Assembly (NCBI RefSeq): GCF_003854275.1
Contig: NZ_QTQP01000015.1
Location: 1 to 64,000, forward strand
Length of the DNA: 64,000 bases
Direction of reading: 5' to 3'
Source of the DNA: Burkholderia sp. Bp8963
GTDB taxonomy: Bacteria > Pseudomonadota > Gammaproteobacteria > Burkholderiales > Burkholderiaceae
Shown: one piece after another, positions 30,384-38,334 of the stretch
Position numbering within the stretch: the first letter of the stretch is position 1
Layout of the letters: the number at the start of each line of letters is the position of its first letter
Position numbers and translations under genes: made by a program
Notes under the pieces: model-generated
The model's input: the letters and a program-made list of their open reading frames with translations, nothing else
Told to the model about the DNA's origin: nothing
The model's database searches: none

Positions 30384-31700
30384 TTACTTCTTCTTGCTGA
30401 ACATCAGCAGGATCGAGTCCCAGATACGGCCGAAGATACCCGCTTCCGGCACCGCCTGCAGCGCGACGACCGGGAACTGCGACAGCGTCTTGCCGTCGGC
30501 GACGATCTTCACGGTGCCGACCTGCTGGCCTTGCGCGAGCGGCGCGATCAGCGGCGCGTTCACCTCGACTTCCGGCTTGACCTTGTCGCCGAGGCCGCGC
30601 GGCACCGTCACCCACTGGTCGGCCTGCACGCCGACCTGCACGGCGTTCTCCTTGCCCTTGTAGATGCGCGGCGTCGAGATCGCCTGGCCGCCCTTGAACA
30701 GGCGCACCGCATCGAACGCGCTGTAGCCGTAGTTCAGCATCTTCATGCTGTCCTGCGTGCGATCGCTTTCCTTCGTCTCGCCCATCATCACCGACACCAG
30801 GCGGCGCGGCGCATCCGCCGAGCCCGGCATCGTCCGCTTCGCCGACGAGATCAGGCAGTAGCCCGCCGCCTGCGTATGGCCCGTCTTCAGGCCGTCGACC
30901 GACGGGTCGAGCCACAGCAGGCGGTTGCGGTTGCCCTGGCGGATGTTGTTGTACTTGAATTCCTTCTCCGAGAAGATGCTGTAGTACTGCGGAAAATCGC
31001 GGATCAGGTGCGCGGACAGCGTCGCGAGGTCGCCGGCCGTCGTGTAGTGGTTCGGGTCGGGCATGCCGTTCACGTCGGCGAAGTGCGTGCCCTTCATGCC
31101 GAGGCGCTTGACCTCGTCGTTCATCATGTTGACGAACTGCCCTTCGCTGCCGCCGACGAGTTCGGCGAGCGCGATCGCGGCGTCGTTGCCCGACTGGATG
31201 ATCATCCCGTACACGAGGTCGTGCACCGACACGGGCTTCTCCGCTTCGATGAACATCCGCGACTCGTCCGTGCGGACGCGGCGCACAGCCACGCTCGGCG
31301 TGACGATCTGCTCCATCGAGATCTTCTTCTTGTCGAGCGCCTCGAACACGAGGTAGGCCGTCATCAGCTTCGTCAGCGACGCCGGCTCGACACGCTCGTC
31401 CGCATTGCCCGACGCGAGCACCGTGTTGCTCGTCGCGTCGACGAGCACCCACGAGCGCGCGTTGACGCCCGGCGGCGGCACCGCGCCCGGCATGTAGGTC
31501 GCGGGTGCGCCAGTCGCTTCGGGCGCGGCGGCCGGCGCCGCATGCGCGGCCTTGGCCTTGGCGGCCGGCTTCGCCTCGGCGGCGACGATCGTCGACGCGA
31601 GCGCGACGGGCAGCATCACGCCGAGCGCGACGTTGCGCGCGGCGGCGCTGAAGGCAGTGGAGGATGCGAGGGACTTGAGGCCTTGGGGAGACAAACGCAT
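30384..31700 (-). CDS. dacC: D-alanyl-D-alanine carboxypeptidase (PBP5/6 type)
   Basis: The 438-residue peptidase S11 enzyme trims the terminal D-Ala from peptidoglycan pentapeptides in the periplasm. Active-site motifs are Ser108-Leu-Thr-Lys111 (SxxK), Ser170-Gly-Asn (SxN) and Lys272-Thr-Gly (KTG). A signal peptide with an Ala/Lys/Pro-rich linker precedes the catalytic domain, and the C-terminal PBP5_C beta domain ends with an amphipathic membrane anchor (GRIWDSILLMFSKKK). The ATG at 31700 follows GGGGAGACAAAC. It heads the dacC-dat-ybeD series. A TATAAT at 31930-31925 could be its -10. Confidence 0.92.
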   Translation of the reverse strand: MRLSPQGLKSLASSTAFSAAARNVALGVMLPVALASTIVAAEAKPAAKAKAAHAAPAAAPEATGAPATYMPGAVPPPGVNARSWVLVDATSNTVLASGNADERVEPASLTKLMTAYLVFEALDKKKISMEQIVTPSVAVRRVRTDESRMFIEAEKPVSVHDLVYGMIIQSGNDAAIALAELVGGSEGQFVNMMNDEVKRLGMKGTHFADVNGMPDPNHYTTAGDLATLSAHLIRDFPQYYSIFSEKEFKYNNIRQGNRNRLLWLDPSVDGLKTGHTQAAGYCLISSAKRTMPGSADAPRRLVSVMMGETKESDRTQDSMKMLNYGYSAFDAVRLFKGGQAISTPRIYKGKENAVQVGVQADQWVTVPRGLGDKVKPEVEVNAPLIAPLAQGQQVGTVKIVADGKTLSQFPVVALQAVPEAGIFGRIWDSILLMFSKKK

Positions 31701-32163
31701 GATCGATTCAGGCTGATGGCAGAAAGTGCGGCGCGGGACGCGCACGGTTGAATGGCAAGGCGGCGGGCGTTCCGGCCATGCGCCTGACCGTCAGGCGATG
31801 CGAAACGCGCCGGTTGGACTCGTGCGGACGCGTTCGGTTCGCGGCCCGCGCGGCGTGTGCGCGCGAGCGGCCAACCGAGCGCCGCATGGGCCCGGCCGGG
31901 CCGCGGGCGACGCGAAATGCGGCCATTATACGTGGCCGCGGCAGGCGTTTTCGTGAACGCGGCGCCGCGCCGTTGCATGCCGGCGACGCGAGGATAGCGT
32001 GGCCAGGATGCGCAGGACGACTATCGAAGGAACGCGAAAGGCGCGTGCAGGCGACGTGCAAGTCGCCACGCGGCGGAACGCGAAATGGGGAGCGAGCGGA
32101 CCGGTGCGACGCCGGTGCGCACGCGGCCGGACTGCGCGCCGTCGCGCCGCGCCGGCACTTGGG
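31701..32163. other. Intergenic region upstream of dacC
   Basis: No gene is supported here. On the minus strand TATAAT (31930-31925) is a perfect -10, lying inside the inverted repeat GGCCA-N7-TGGCC (31921-31937), about 220 bp from the dacC start. I find no good -35. The frames in this region show no family sequence. Confidence 0.65.
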
Positions 32164-32808
32164 CTAGCGCCACGCGTCGATCACGATGCGCTTCAGCACA
32201 TGCAGCTTGCGGTGGAAGAAATGCTCGGCGCCGGGAATCACGACGACTGGCAGTTCCTGCGGCCGCGCCCAGTCGTAGACGGACGCGATCGGCACCGTGT
32301 CGTCGGTCTCGCCGTGGATCACGAGCGTGTTGTCTGGCACGTCGGCAACCTGCCAGCGGCTCGCGGCCGTGCCGACGAACACCATCCGCTCGATCGCCTG
32401 CCCCGCGTCGCGCAGCCGCTTCGCGACATGCGACAGCACGAAGGTGCCGAACGAGAAGCCGGCCAGCACGAGCGGCAGGTCCGCATAGGCCGGCTGCGCG
32501 CGCATGTGCGCGAGCACCGCGAGCAGGTCGTCGGCCTCGCCCGCACCGTTGTCGTGCGCGCCTTCGGTCGCGCCGACGCCGCGGAAGTTCGACCGGTACA
32601 CGACGTAGTTGAGCTGCACGAGCGTGCGCGCGAGCGTCTGCGCGACCTTGTTGTCCATCGTGCCGCCGAACAGCGGGTGCGGATGCGCGACGAGCGCGAT
32701 GCCGCGCGGCGCGATGCTGCCGTCGCGCACCGCGTCCGGCAGGTCGACGGCGATCTCGATCTGCCCGACGGGGCCGGCGATCAGCGATTTCTGCGTATGT
32801 ACGTTCAT
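32164..32808 (-). CDS. Alpha/beta hydrolase
   Basis: The 214-residue product has the alpha/beta hydrolase layout of small serine esterase/dienelactone hydrolase relatives. It shows the HPHPLFGGTMDNKV loop, the nucleophile elbow AGFSFGTFVLSHV (G-F-S-F-G, Ser nucleophile), the Asp region VIHGETDDTVPI and the late His in PGAEHFFHRKL. The core is like the YbgA/dienelactone hydrolase-type acyl-peptidase group. The ATG at 32808 follows directly behind the ferredoxin gene, 14 bp away. A shared transcript with the ferredoxin is likely. Substrate unknown. Confidence 0.85.
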   Translation of the reverse strand: MNVHTQKSLIAGPVGQIEIAVDLPDAVRDGSIAPRGIALVAHPHPLFGGTMDNKVAQTLARTLVQLNYVVYRSNFRGVGATEGAHDNGAGEADDLLAVLAHMRAQPAYADLPLVLAGFSFGTFVLSHVAKRLRDAGQAIERMVFVGTAASRWQVADVPDNTLVIHGETDDTVPIASVYDWARPQELPVVVIPGAEHFFHRKLHVLKRIVIDAWR

Positions 32809-32822
32809 TCGGGCCGGCTCGC

Positions 32823-33140
32823 TCAGATCTTCAGGCGCTCGACGACCTTGCCGTCGCGCAGGTGCGATTCGACGATCTCGTCGATGTCCGCACGATCGAC
32901 GTACGTGTACCAGGTGCCTTCCGGATAGACGACCATCACGGGCCCCTCCTCGCAGCGGTCGAGGCAGCCGGCCTTGTTGATGCGGACCTTGCCGGGCCCC
33001 GCGAGGCCGAGCTCCTTCACGCGCTTTTTCGCGTATTCCTGCATGGTCTGCGCATCGCATTGCGCGCAGCTCGGGCGCTCGGCGCCAGGCTCGCGCTGGT
33101 TCAGGCAGAAGAAGACGTGGTGCTGGTAGTAGGAATCCAT
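32823..33140 (-). CDS. (2Fe-2S) ferredoxin, thioredoxin-like fold
   Basis: The 105-residue product has the four Cys of thioredoxin-like [2Fe-2S] ferredoxins: FFCLNQREPGAERPSCAQC (first two or three Cys) and INKAGCLDRCEEGP (last two), followed by the PVMVVYPEGTWY segment typical of this fold. Such ferredoxins (NuoE/ferredoxin-like) act in electron transfer; their partner here is unknown. The ATG at 33140 starts MDSYYQHHVFF. It lies 14 bp before the hydrolase gene. A TATAAT at 33212-33207 on the minus strand is a candidate -10. Confidence 0.88.
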   Translation of the reverse strand: MDSYYQHHVFFCLNQREPGAERPSCAQCDAQTMQEYAKKRVKELGLAGPGKVRINKAGCLDRCEEGPVMVVYPEGTWYTYVDRADIDEIVESHLRDGKVVERLKI

Positions 33141-33236
33141 GATCGGTGACGGCAGGCGGCCCGGCGGCGATGCCGGACCGGCAGTGGCAGGTGAATGGTG
33201 CGGACGATTATAGCGAGCGACGCGCGCGGCTGCCCG

Positions 33237-34388
33237 TCAGCGGCGCGGCGCGACCGGCAGCCACGCGCGCTCGACGCGCAGCCCGAGCCAGATCAGCGCC
33301 GCATAGGGCCAGATCCATGCGAGCCAGCGCGCGAGGCTGTTGAAGTGCACGTAGCGGCCCTGCCGCCAGCCCGACAGCGTGAAGTCGAAGAACGGATTGA
33401 CGGGCAGCAGGTTGACGAGCGCGACGCCGGCGACGAGTGCGGCGGCGGCCAGCGCCGCCCGCCACGTGCCGGGCACGTGGAGCGCGACGAGCGCGGCCGC
33501 GAAGCCGAGCTCGATGCCGAGCCGCGCGCCGGGCGTCGCCCACATGACGACGAGGCCGGTCGTCGACTGCATGTAGGTCGCGCCGGCCTTCAGCACGAGC
33601 GTCGCGACGACGAGCGCGATCAGCAGCCGCACGCGCGGCGCGCGCGGCCGCATCGCGAGCGACGCGATCGCGAGCGCGGCGAACAGCATCAGCCCGCCGA
33701 GCGCGGCCTCCCACGCGGAGTCGGACAGCCAGCCGTCGACGCGCTGCGGCCAGTCCGTCACGCGCCACGCGGCCGGCAGCCACGCGAGCAGCGCGTCCTG
33801 CATCGACGCGTCCGCGCGCTCCCACAGTTCGGCCGGCCAGTCGCCGATGCCGAACAGGAACGGTGAAGGAAAGAGGATCGCGAACGGCCACAGCGCGGCG
33901 AGTAGCAGCGGCGTCGCGCCGTCCGGCTCGAACCACGCGAAGCGCAGCCGCCGCAGCGCGCCGCGATCGAGCAGCGCGCCGGTTGCCGGTGCGACGAGCG
34001 CCGCGCCGAGCAACGCACCGAGCGCATTGGCCGCGAGATCGAGATTCGACGCGACGCGCGTCGGCAGATAGGTCTGCAGCGCCTCCATCGACCCCGACAG
34101 CAGCATGCCGAGCGCGCCCGCGATCAGCGTCGCGCCGACGCCGCGCCAGCGCGGATGCAGCGCGAGCACCGCGAGGCCGCCGAACGGCATGTAGCCGAGC
34201 ACGTTCGTGACGACGTCGAACGCAGTCACGTAGCGCTGCATCGGCGCGAACAGGTAGTCGAACGGGCCGATGCCGAGCGCGGTCCAGCCCTCGAACGGAT
34301 ACAGCGACGCGTACACGACGAGCGCCGCATACGCACCGAACGCCTGCCGCGCGAGCGACGACGCGCGGGGCGAGCCGGACACGCTCAT
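33237..34388 (-). CDS. VanZ-like family membrane protein
   Basis: The 383-residue protein is hydrophobic, with about eight to ten transmembrane segments. The N-terminal half has the VanZ-like pattern: FGAYAALVVYASLYPFEGW, then VTNVLGYMPFGGLAVLAL, GMLLSGSMEALQTYLPTRVA and NLDLAANALGALLGA. The C-terminal half is an extra membrane domain of about 200 residues. VanZ family functions are mostly unknown; VanZ itself gives low-level teicoplanin resistance. It is 19 bp after the ABC-associated lipoprotein gene and closes the lipid-transport cluster. Confidence 0.82.
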   Translation of the reverse strand: MSVSGSPRASSLARQAFGAYAALVVYASLYPFEGWTALGIGPFDYLFAPMQRYVTAFDVVTNVLGYMPFGGLAVLALHPRWRGVGATLIAGALGMLLSGSMEALQTYLPTRVASNLDLAANALGALLGAALVAPATGALLDRGALRRLRFAWFEPDGATPLLLAALWPFAILFPSPFLFGIGDWPAELWERADASMQDALLAWLPAAWRVTDWPQRVDGWLSDSAWEAALGGLMLFAALAIASLAMRPRAPRVRLLIALVVATLVLKAGATYMQSTTGLVVMWATPGARLGIELGFAAALVALHVPGTWRAALAAAALVAGVALVNLLPVNPFFDFTLSGWRQGRYVHFNSLARWLAWIWPYAALIWLGLRVERAWLPVAPRR

Positions 34389-34407
34389 CGCGGACGCGGC
34401 CCGCGCA

Positions 34408-35037
34408 TTACGGGGTGCCCGCGTACGCCTGCATGCCGACCCACGCGGCGATCTGCGCGACGAGGTCGTCGCTCGCCATCGCGAGCGCGCGCGCGCCGCC
34501 GGCGGCGTCGGGCGTGCTCGACGGCGCGCGCGACACGAACGTACGCTGGCCGAGCACCTTGCCGTCCAGCGTCAGCGTCGCCCGCACGGCGACCGCGCCG
34601 TGGCTCTGCGACTCGCCGTCGAACACCTGCTCGAACTCGTTCAGGTCGATCTTGAGCGTCGGCGCACGCACGCCGTCGGAGCCTTCGAGCACCGCGCCGC
34701 GCGACGACAGCGCGCCACGCAGCCGCTGCGTGAGCAGTTGCGCGGGCGGCGCGGTCCAGCGGCTGTCGCGATAGACGGCGGTGCGCTGCGCATCCGCGTA
34801 CGCGAGCCGGTAGACGAACTTGTCCGAATCGAGCGCGTCCGGCGCGGCGACGTCGAGCACCTTCAGCGCGGGGCCCGTGCCGGCGGTCGCGACCGGCGCG
34901 GCCGGGCCGAGGTCGTAGTGGATGTTCGACAGCGCCGCGCGCTCGCTCGCGCAGCCGGCAGCCAGCGCGAGCGTCAGCACGGCGGCGGCCGCCGCGGCCG
35001 GGCGCCGGGCTCGGGTCCGGGCAAGGATTCGGGACAT
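34408..35037 (-). CDS. ABC-type transport auxiliary lipoprotein (PqiC/MlaX-like)
   Basis: The 209-residue product has a signal peptide with lipobox LALAAGCAS, so it is probably an outer-membrane lipoprotein. The mature part is of the ABC_trans_aux (DUF330-like) type: ALKVLDVAAPDALDSDKFVY, RLAYADAQRTAVYRDSRW, PPAQLLTQRLRGAL. In PqiABC, PqiC is an outer-membrane lipoprotein that works with MCE proteins to move lipids. It lies directly downstream of the MCE (MlaD-like) gene and the two ABC genes, supporting the assignment. The ATG at 35037 (MSRILART) is preferred to 35052. Confidence 0.85.
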   Translation of the reverse strand: MSRILARTRARRPAAAAAAVLTLALAAGCASERAALSNIHYDLGPAAPVATAGTGPALKVLDVAAPDALDSDKFVYRLAYADAQRTAVYRDSRWTAPPAQLLTQRLRGALSSRGAVLEGSDGVRAPTLKIDLNEFEQVFDGESQSHGAVAVRATLTLDGKVLGQRTFVSRAPSSTPDAAGGARALAMASDDLVAQIAAWVGMQAYAGTP

Positions 35038-35073
35038 GGCGTGTTCCTGCATGAGGTTTCCGGATTCGATGGA

Positions 35074-36003
35074 TCAGTGGCCGGCCGCAGCGCCAGGCCA
35101 GACGAAGCCCGCCTCGCCGGGCCCCGGCGCCGCACCCGGCGAGCCGAACAACAGACTGCGCGGGTTGCGGCCGAGTTCACCGGCGACGTCCTTCAGCTGG
35201 CGCGACGCATCGCCGACGCTCACCGCGAGCGCATTGAAGCGCGGCAGCGTGTCGTACTGCACGCGCGCGTTCAGCTCGTTCAGCGCGACGCCGATCTGCT
35301 CGGCCGCGGTGCCGGCCTTGTTCAGGTTCGCGACGAGCGGGCCGTTCGGCTGCAGCAGCGTGTTCGCCGACGCCATCGTGCGGCTCACCTCGTGCATCGT
35401 CCCGGGCAGCTCGGCCACAGCCGGCCCGAGCTGCTTCGACAGCGTCGTCACGCCGTCCGCCGCGTGCTGCAGGCTTGCCGCGGTCGCGCGCAGCTGGTCG
35501 CGCATTTCCGGCGACATCAGCTCGTTCGCGCTCTTCGCCGCGAGTTCGAGCTGCCGCAGCAGCACGTCGCCGCGCTGCTGGATCTGGTCGAACAGGCTCG
35601 GGTGCATCGGGATCTGCGCGATCGCCTTCGGCGACGACGGCAGCGGCGACAGGTCGCGCCCCGTGTCGTCGAGCTGCACGAACGCGATGCCCGTCACGCC
35701 CTGGAAGCCGAGGCTGCCGAACGTCGACTGCGTGATCGGCGCATCCTTGTCGACCATGATCCGGATCCGGATCTGCCCGGGGCGCGACCGGTCGAAGCCG
35801 ATCGACTGCACCTTGCCGACGTCGAGGCCGCGAAAGCGCACGGCCGCGTCCGGGAACAGGCCCGTGACGTTGGTGCGCGCGATCAGGTCGTACGGGATCC
35901 GCACGGTGCGGTCGACGTTGAACCAGAACACGGCGCCCGCGATCGCGAGCGTCAGCGCGATCGTGAACAGGCCGGCCCAGAATGCATGCGATTTGTTTTC
36001 CAT
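35074..36003 (-). CDS. MCE-domain (MlaD/PqiB-like) protein
   Basis: The 309-residue protein has a cytoplasmic/TM start (MENKSHAFWAGLFTIALTLA, then IAGAVFWF), one MCE domain (about residues 35-115, VTGLFPDAAVRFRGLDVGKV and FGSLGFQGVTGIAFVQLDD), and a long helical coiled C-terminal part (about 130-280). MCE proteins form hexameric tunnels that carry phospholipids between membranes. It is third in the order permease, ATPase, MCE, auxiliary lipoprotein, so it belongs to an Mla-like importer. The Pro/Gly/Ala-rich C-terminal end (residues 285-309) is short and variable. Confidence 0.9.
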   Translation of the reverse strand: MENKSHAFWAGLFTIALTLAIAGAVFWFNVDRTVRIPYDLIARTNVTGLFPDAAVRFRGLDVGKVQSIGFDRSRPGQIRIRIMVDKDAPITQSTFGSLGFQGVTGIAFVQLDDTGRDLSPLPSSPKAIAQIPMHPSLFDQIQQRGDVLLRQLELAAKSANELMSPEMRDQLRATAASLQHAADGVTTLSKQLGPAVAELPGTMHEVSRTMASANTLLQPNGPLVANLNKAGTAAEQIGVALNELNARVQYDTLPRFNALAVSVGDASRQLKDVAGELGRNPRSLLFGSPGAAPGPGEAGFVWPGAAAGH

Positions 36004-36020
36004 TCGCGGGTTCCTTCAGG

Positions 36021-36944
36021 CTACAGCTCGACGCTCGCCGGCGCCGGTTCGAGGGCCGCCGCCGGCAGCTTCGCGCGGCGTTCGGGCGGCAACGCCTGCA
36101 ACGCGCGCCGTCCGCGCAGCCCCAGAAAGTATTCGTGGATGAACGGATGGTCGACGTTCGCGGCCTCTTCCACCGGCGCCGCGACGAGCACCTTGCGGTC
36201 GGCGAGCACCGCGACGCGCGTCGACAGCGCGACCATCGTGTCGAGATCGTGCGTCACCATCACGACGGTCAGCCCGAGCGTGCGGTGCAGCGTCGCGATC
36301 AGCTCGACGAATTCTTCCGACGCCTGCGGGTCGAGCCCGGCCGTCGGCTCGTCGAGGAACAGCAGCTCCGGCTCGAGCGCGATCGCGCGCGCGATGCCGA
36401 CCCGCTTCACCATCCCGCCCGACAGCGCGGCCGGCATCTTCGACGCATGCTTGCACGGCAGCCCGACCATCTCGAGCTTCAGCATCACGATGTCGTGCAG
36501 CAGGTCGGCCGGCACGCGGCCGAGTTCGCGCAGCGGCTGCGCGACGTTGTCGAACACCGTCATCGACGAGAACAGCGCGCCCTGCTGGAACAGCATGCCC
36601 GAGCGGCTGCGCATGGTCCGCGCAGTCGCCGCGTCGATCTTCGACGTGTCCTCGCCGAACACCTTGATCGTGCCGGATGTCGGCCGCTCGAGGCCGAGGA
36701 TCTGCCGCACGAGCGTCGTCTTGCCCGAGCCCGAGCCGCCGACGATCGACACGATCTCGCCGCGCCGCACGTCGAAATCGAGCTTCTGGTGGACGATGTT
36801 GCGCCCGTAGCGCTTCGTCAGGTTGCGTACCTCGATCACGTACTCGTCGGCCGGCGGCGCAACGCCCGTCGTGGCATCGGCGGCAGCGGCGGCCCCGGCA
36901 GCGGCTGCCGCAGGGCCCGCTGGCGGTTGATTCAACGTGTTCAT
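36021..36944 (-). CDS. ABC transporter ATP-binding protein of Mla-like lipid transporter (MlaF-like)
   Basis: The 307-residue ATPase has Walker A GGSGSGKTT, Q-loop FQQGALFSSMTV, signature LSGGMVKRVGIARAI, Walker B LLFLDEPTAGLD and switch His in VMVTHDLDT. The Met-Val-Lys signature is typical of MlaF/Ttg2A ATPases. An N-terminal extra of about 35 residues is Ala-rich. Its ATG overlaps the permease stop (ATGA), so translation is coupled. It powers the MCE-domain lipid pump. Confidence 0.92.
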   Translation of the reverse strand: MNTLNQPPAGPAAAAAGAAAAADATTGVAPPADEYVIEVRNLTKRYGRNIVHQKLDFDVRRGEIVSIVGGSGSGKTTLVRQILGLERPTSGTIKVFGEDTSKIDAATARTMRSRSGMLFQQGALFSSMTVFDNVAQPLRELGRVPADLLHDIVMLKLEMVGLPCKHASKMPAALSGGMVKRVGIARAIALEPELLFLDEPTAGLDPQASEEFVELIATLHRTLGLTVVMVTHDLDTMVALSTRVAVLADRKVLVAAPVEEAANVDHPFIHEYFLGLRGRRALQALPPERRAKLPAAALEPAPASVEL

Positions 36945-38065
36945 CCGAGCCCCACGTTCTGGAACAGCATCGCGAACACCGCATCCGCGAGGATCACGAC
37001 CGTGATCGACGTGACGACCGACGTCGTCGTGCCTTCGCCAAGGCTCTGCGAGTTCGCCTTGATGCGGAAACCGAAATGGCACGCGACGAGCGCGATCAGC
37101 ATCCCGAACACGACGCCCTTGCCGAGGCCGATGTACAGGTTCGCGATCGGTACGACGCCCGGCAGCGAGCGCACGAAGAAGCTGAAATCGATGCCGAGCG
37201 CGAGCTTCGCGGCGAGCGCGCCGCCCGCGAGCGCGATGATGTTGGTCCACATCACGAGCAGCGGCATCGCGATGCCGAGCGCGAGCACGCGCGGCAGGAT
37301 CAGCCGCAGCCCGTGCGGGATGCCCATCACGCGCATCGCATCGAGCTCCTCGGTCACGCGCATCACGCCGATCTGCGCGGTGATCGCCGAACCCGAGCGC
37401 CCGGCGACGAGGATCGCCGACAGCACGGGCCCGAGCTCGCGAATCACCGACAGGCCGAGGATGTTCACGATATACCGGTTCGCGCCGAACATCTGCAGCT
37501 GCTGCGCGGACAGGTAGCTGAGCACGATGCCGATCAGGAACGCGACGAGCGCGGTGATCGGCAGCGCCTGCGCGCCCGCGCTGTACACGTTCGCCGAGGT
37601 TTCCTTCCACGGCATCGTCTTCGGCCGGCGCAGCACGGACAGCGCGTCGAGGATCACGCGGCCGAACATCGAGATGCCGCCCTGCAGGTGCTCGGCGAAC
37701 GTGAAGAGCGCGCGGCCGAGACGCGTGACGGGATCAAGCCGCACGATGCGCTCGGGCGCCTCGCGCTGGCGGTCGAGCCGCTCGATGCGCTCGAAGATCG
37801 TGCGCTGCGTGTCGGAGAGCGCGATGCCGGCCGGCAGCTTGCGGCCCCACACGCGCCACAGCGCCTGGCCGCCGACGTGGTCGATCCGCTCGATGCCGGA
37901 CAGATCCCATTCGCGCACGCGCTCCCTCGCGAGACCCGCGACGCGGCGCGCGACGGCGCCGCGATTGCGCGCCAGCGCGAGCGCGGTCCACTGTCCGTAC
38001 AGGCGCACGGTCGGGCCCTGGCCGCCGGCATCGACCGACAGGCCGGGAGGAGTGTCGAAATCCAA
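36941..38065 (-). CDS. MlaE-family lipid ABC transporter permease with STAS domain
   Basis: The 374-residue protein combines an N-terminal STAS-like domain (about residues 5-95, VRLYGQWTALALARN and WDLSGIERIDHVGGQALWRVWG) with the MlaE permease domain (about 130-370: SVIRELGPVLSAILVAGRSG, GSAITAQIGVMRVTEELDAM, and FGFRIKANSQSLGEGTTT). Fused STAS-MlaE permeases are known in this family. No ATG is available in the right place: the start is a TTG, either at 38065 (chosen) or 38092. A TACAAT at 38102-38097 would fit as a -10 close upstream. It is the first gene of the permease-ATPase-MCE-lipoprotein-VanZ cluster. Confidence 0.88.
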   Translation of the reverse strand: MDFDTPPGLSVDAGGQGPTVRLYGQWTALALARNRGAVARRVAGLARERVREWDLSGIERIDHVGGQALWRVWGRKLPAGIALSDTQRTIFERIERLDRQREAPERIVRLDPVTRLGRALFTFAEHLQGGISMFGRVILDALSVLRRPKTMPWKETSANVYSAGAQALPITALVAFLIGIVLSYLSAQQLQMFGANRYIVNILGLSVIRELGPVLSAILVAGRSGSAITAQIGVMRVTEELDAMRVMGIPHGLRLILPRVLALGIAMPLLVMWTNIIALAGGALAAKLALGIDFSFFVRSLPGVVPIANLYIGLGKGVVFGMLIALVACHFGFRIKANSQSLGEGTTTSVVTSITVVILADAVFAMLFQNVGLG

Positions 38066-38334
38066 GGCGGCTTGTTTGCAAATGAATGACAACGGCCATT
38101 GTAGCGAACCGTCCGCCGCCGCGACGTGACGATTTCCGCCGGGGCCGGATCGGCGGCCGCGGCGCCGGACGGCCGCGCACCTTCCGGAAAGCCGTCGTCT
38201 TGCTTTCATTCCTCCGTCACGTTTCCTTTCGATACTCTCACGCGCCGCACAGCAGGCCGTCGGCGCATGTGCCGTCTTCAGTGCGGATCAGGACGAATCA
38301 CAACTACACAACAGAACACCGAACAGGACAACCG

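Noticed and set aside
31999..32928. Plus-strand frame opposite the hydrolase and through the dacC upstream gap
   Set aside because: Arg-rich shadow of the hydrolase gene; no ribosome-binding site or domain.
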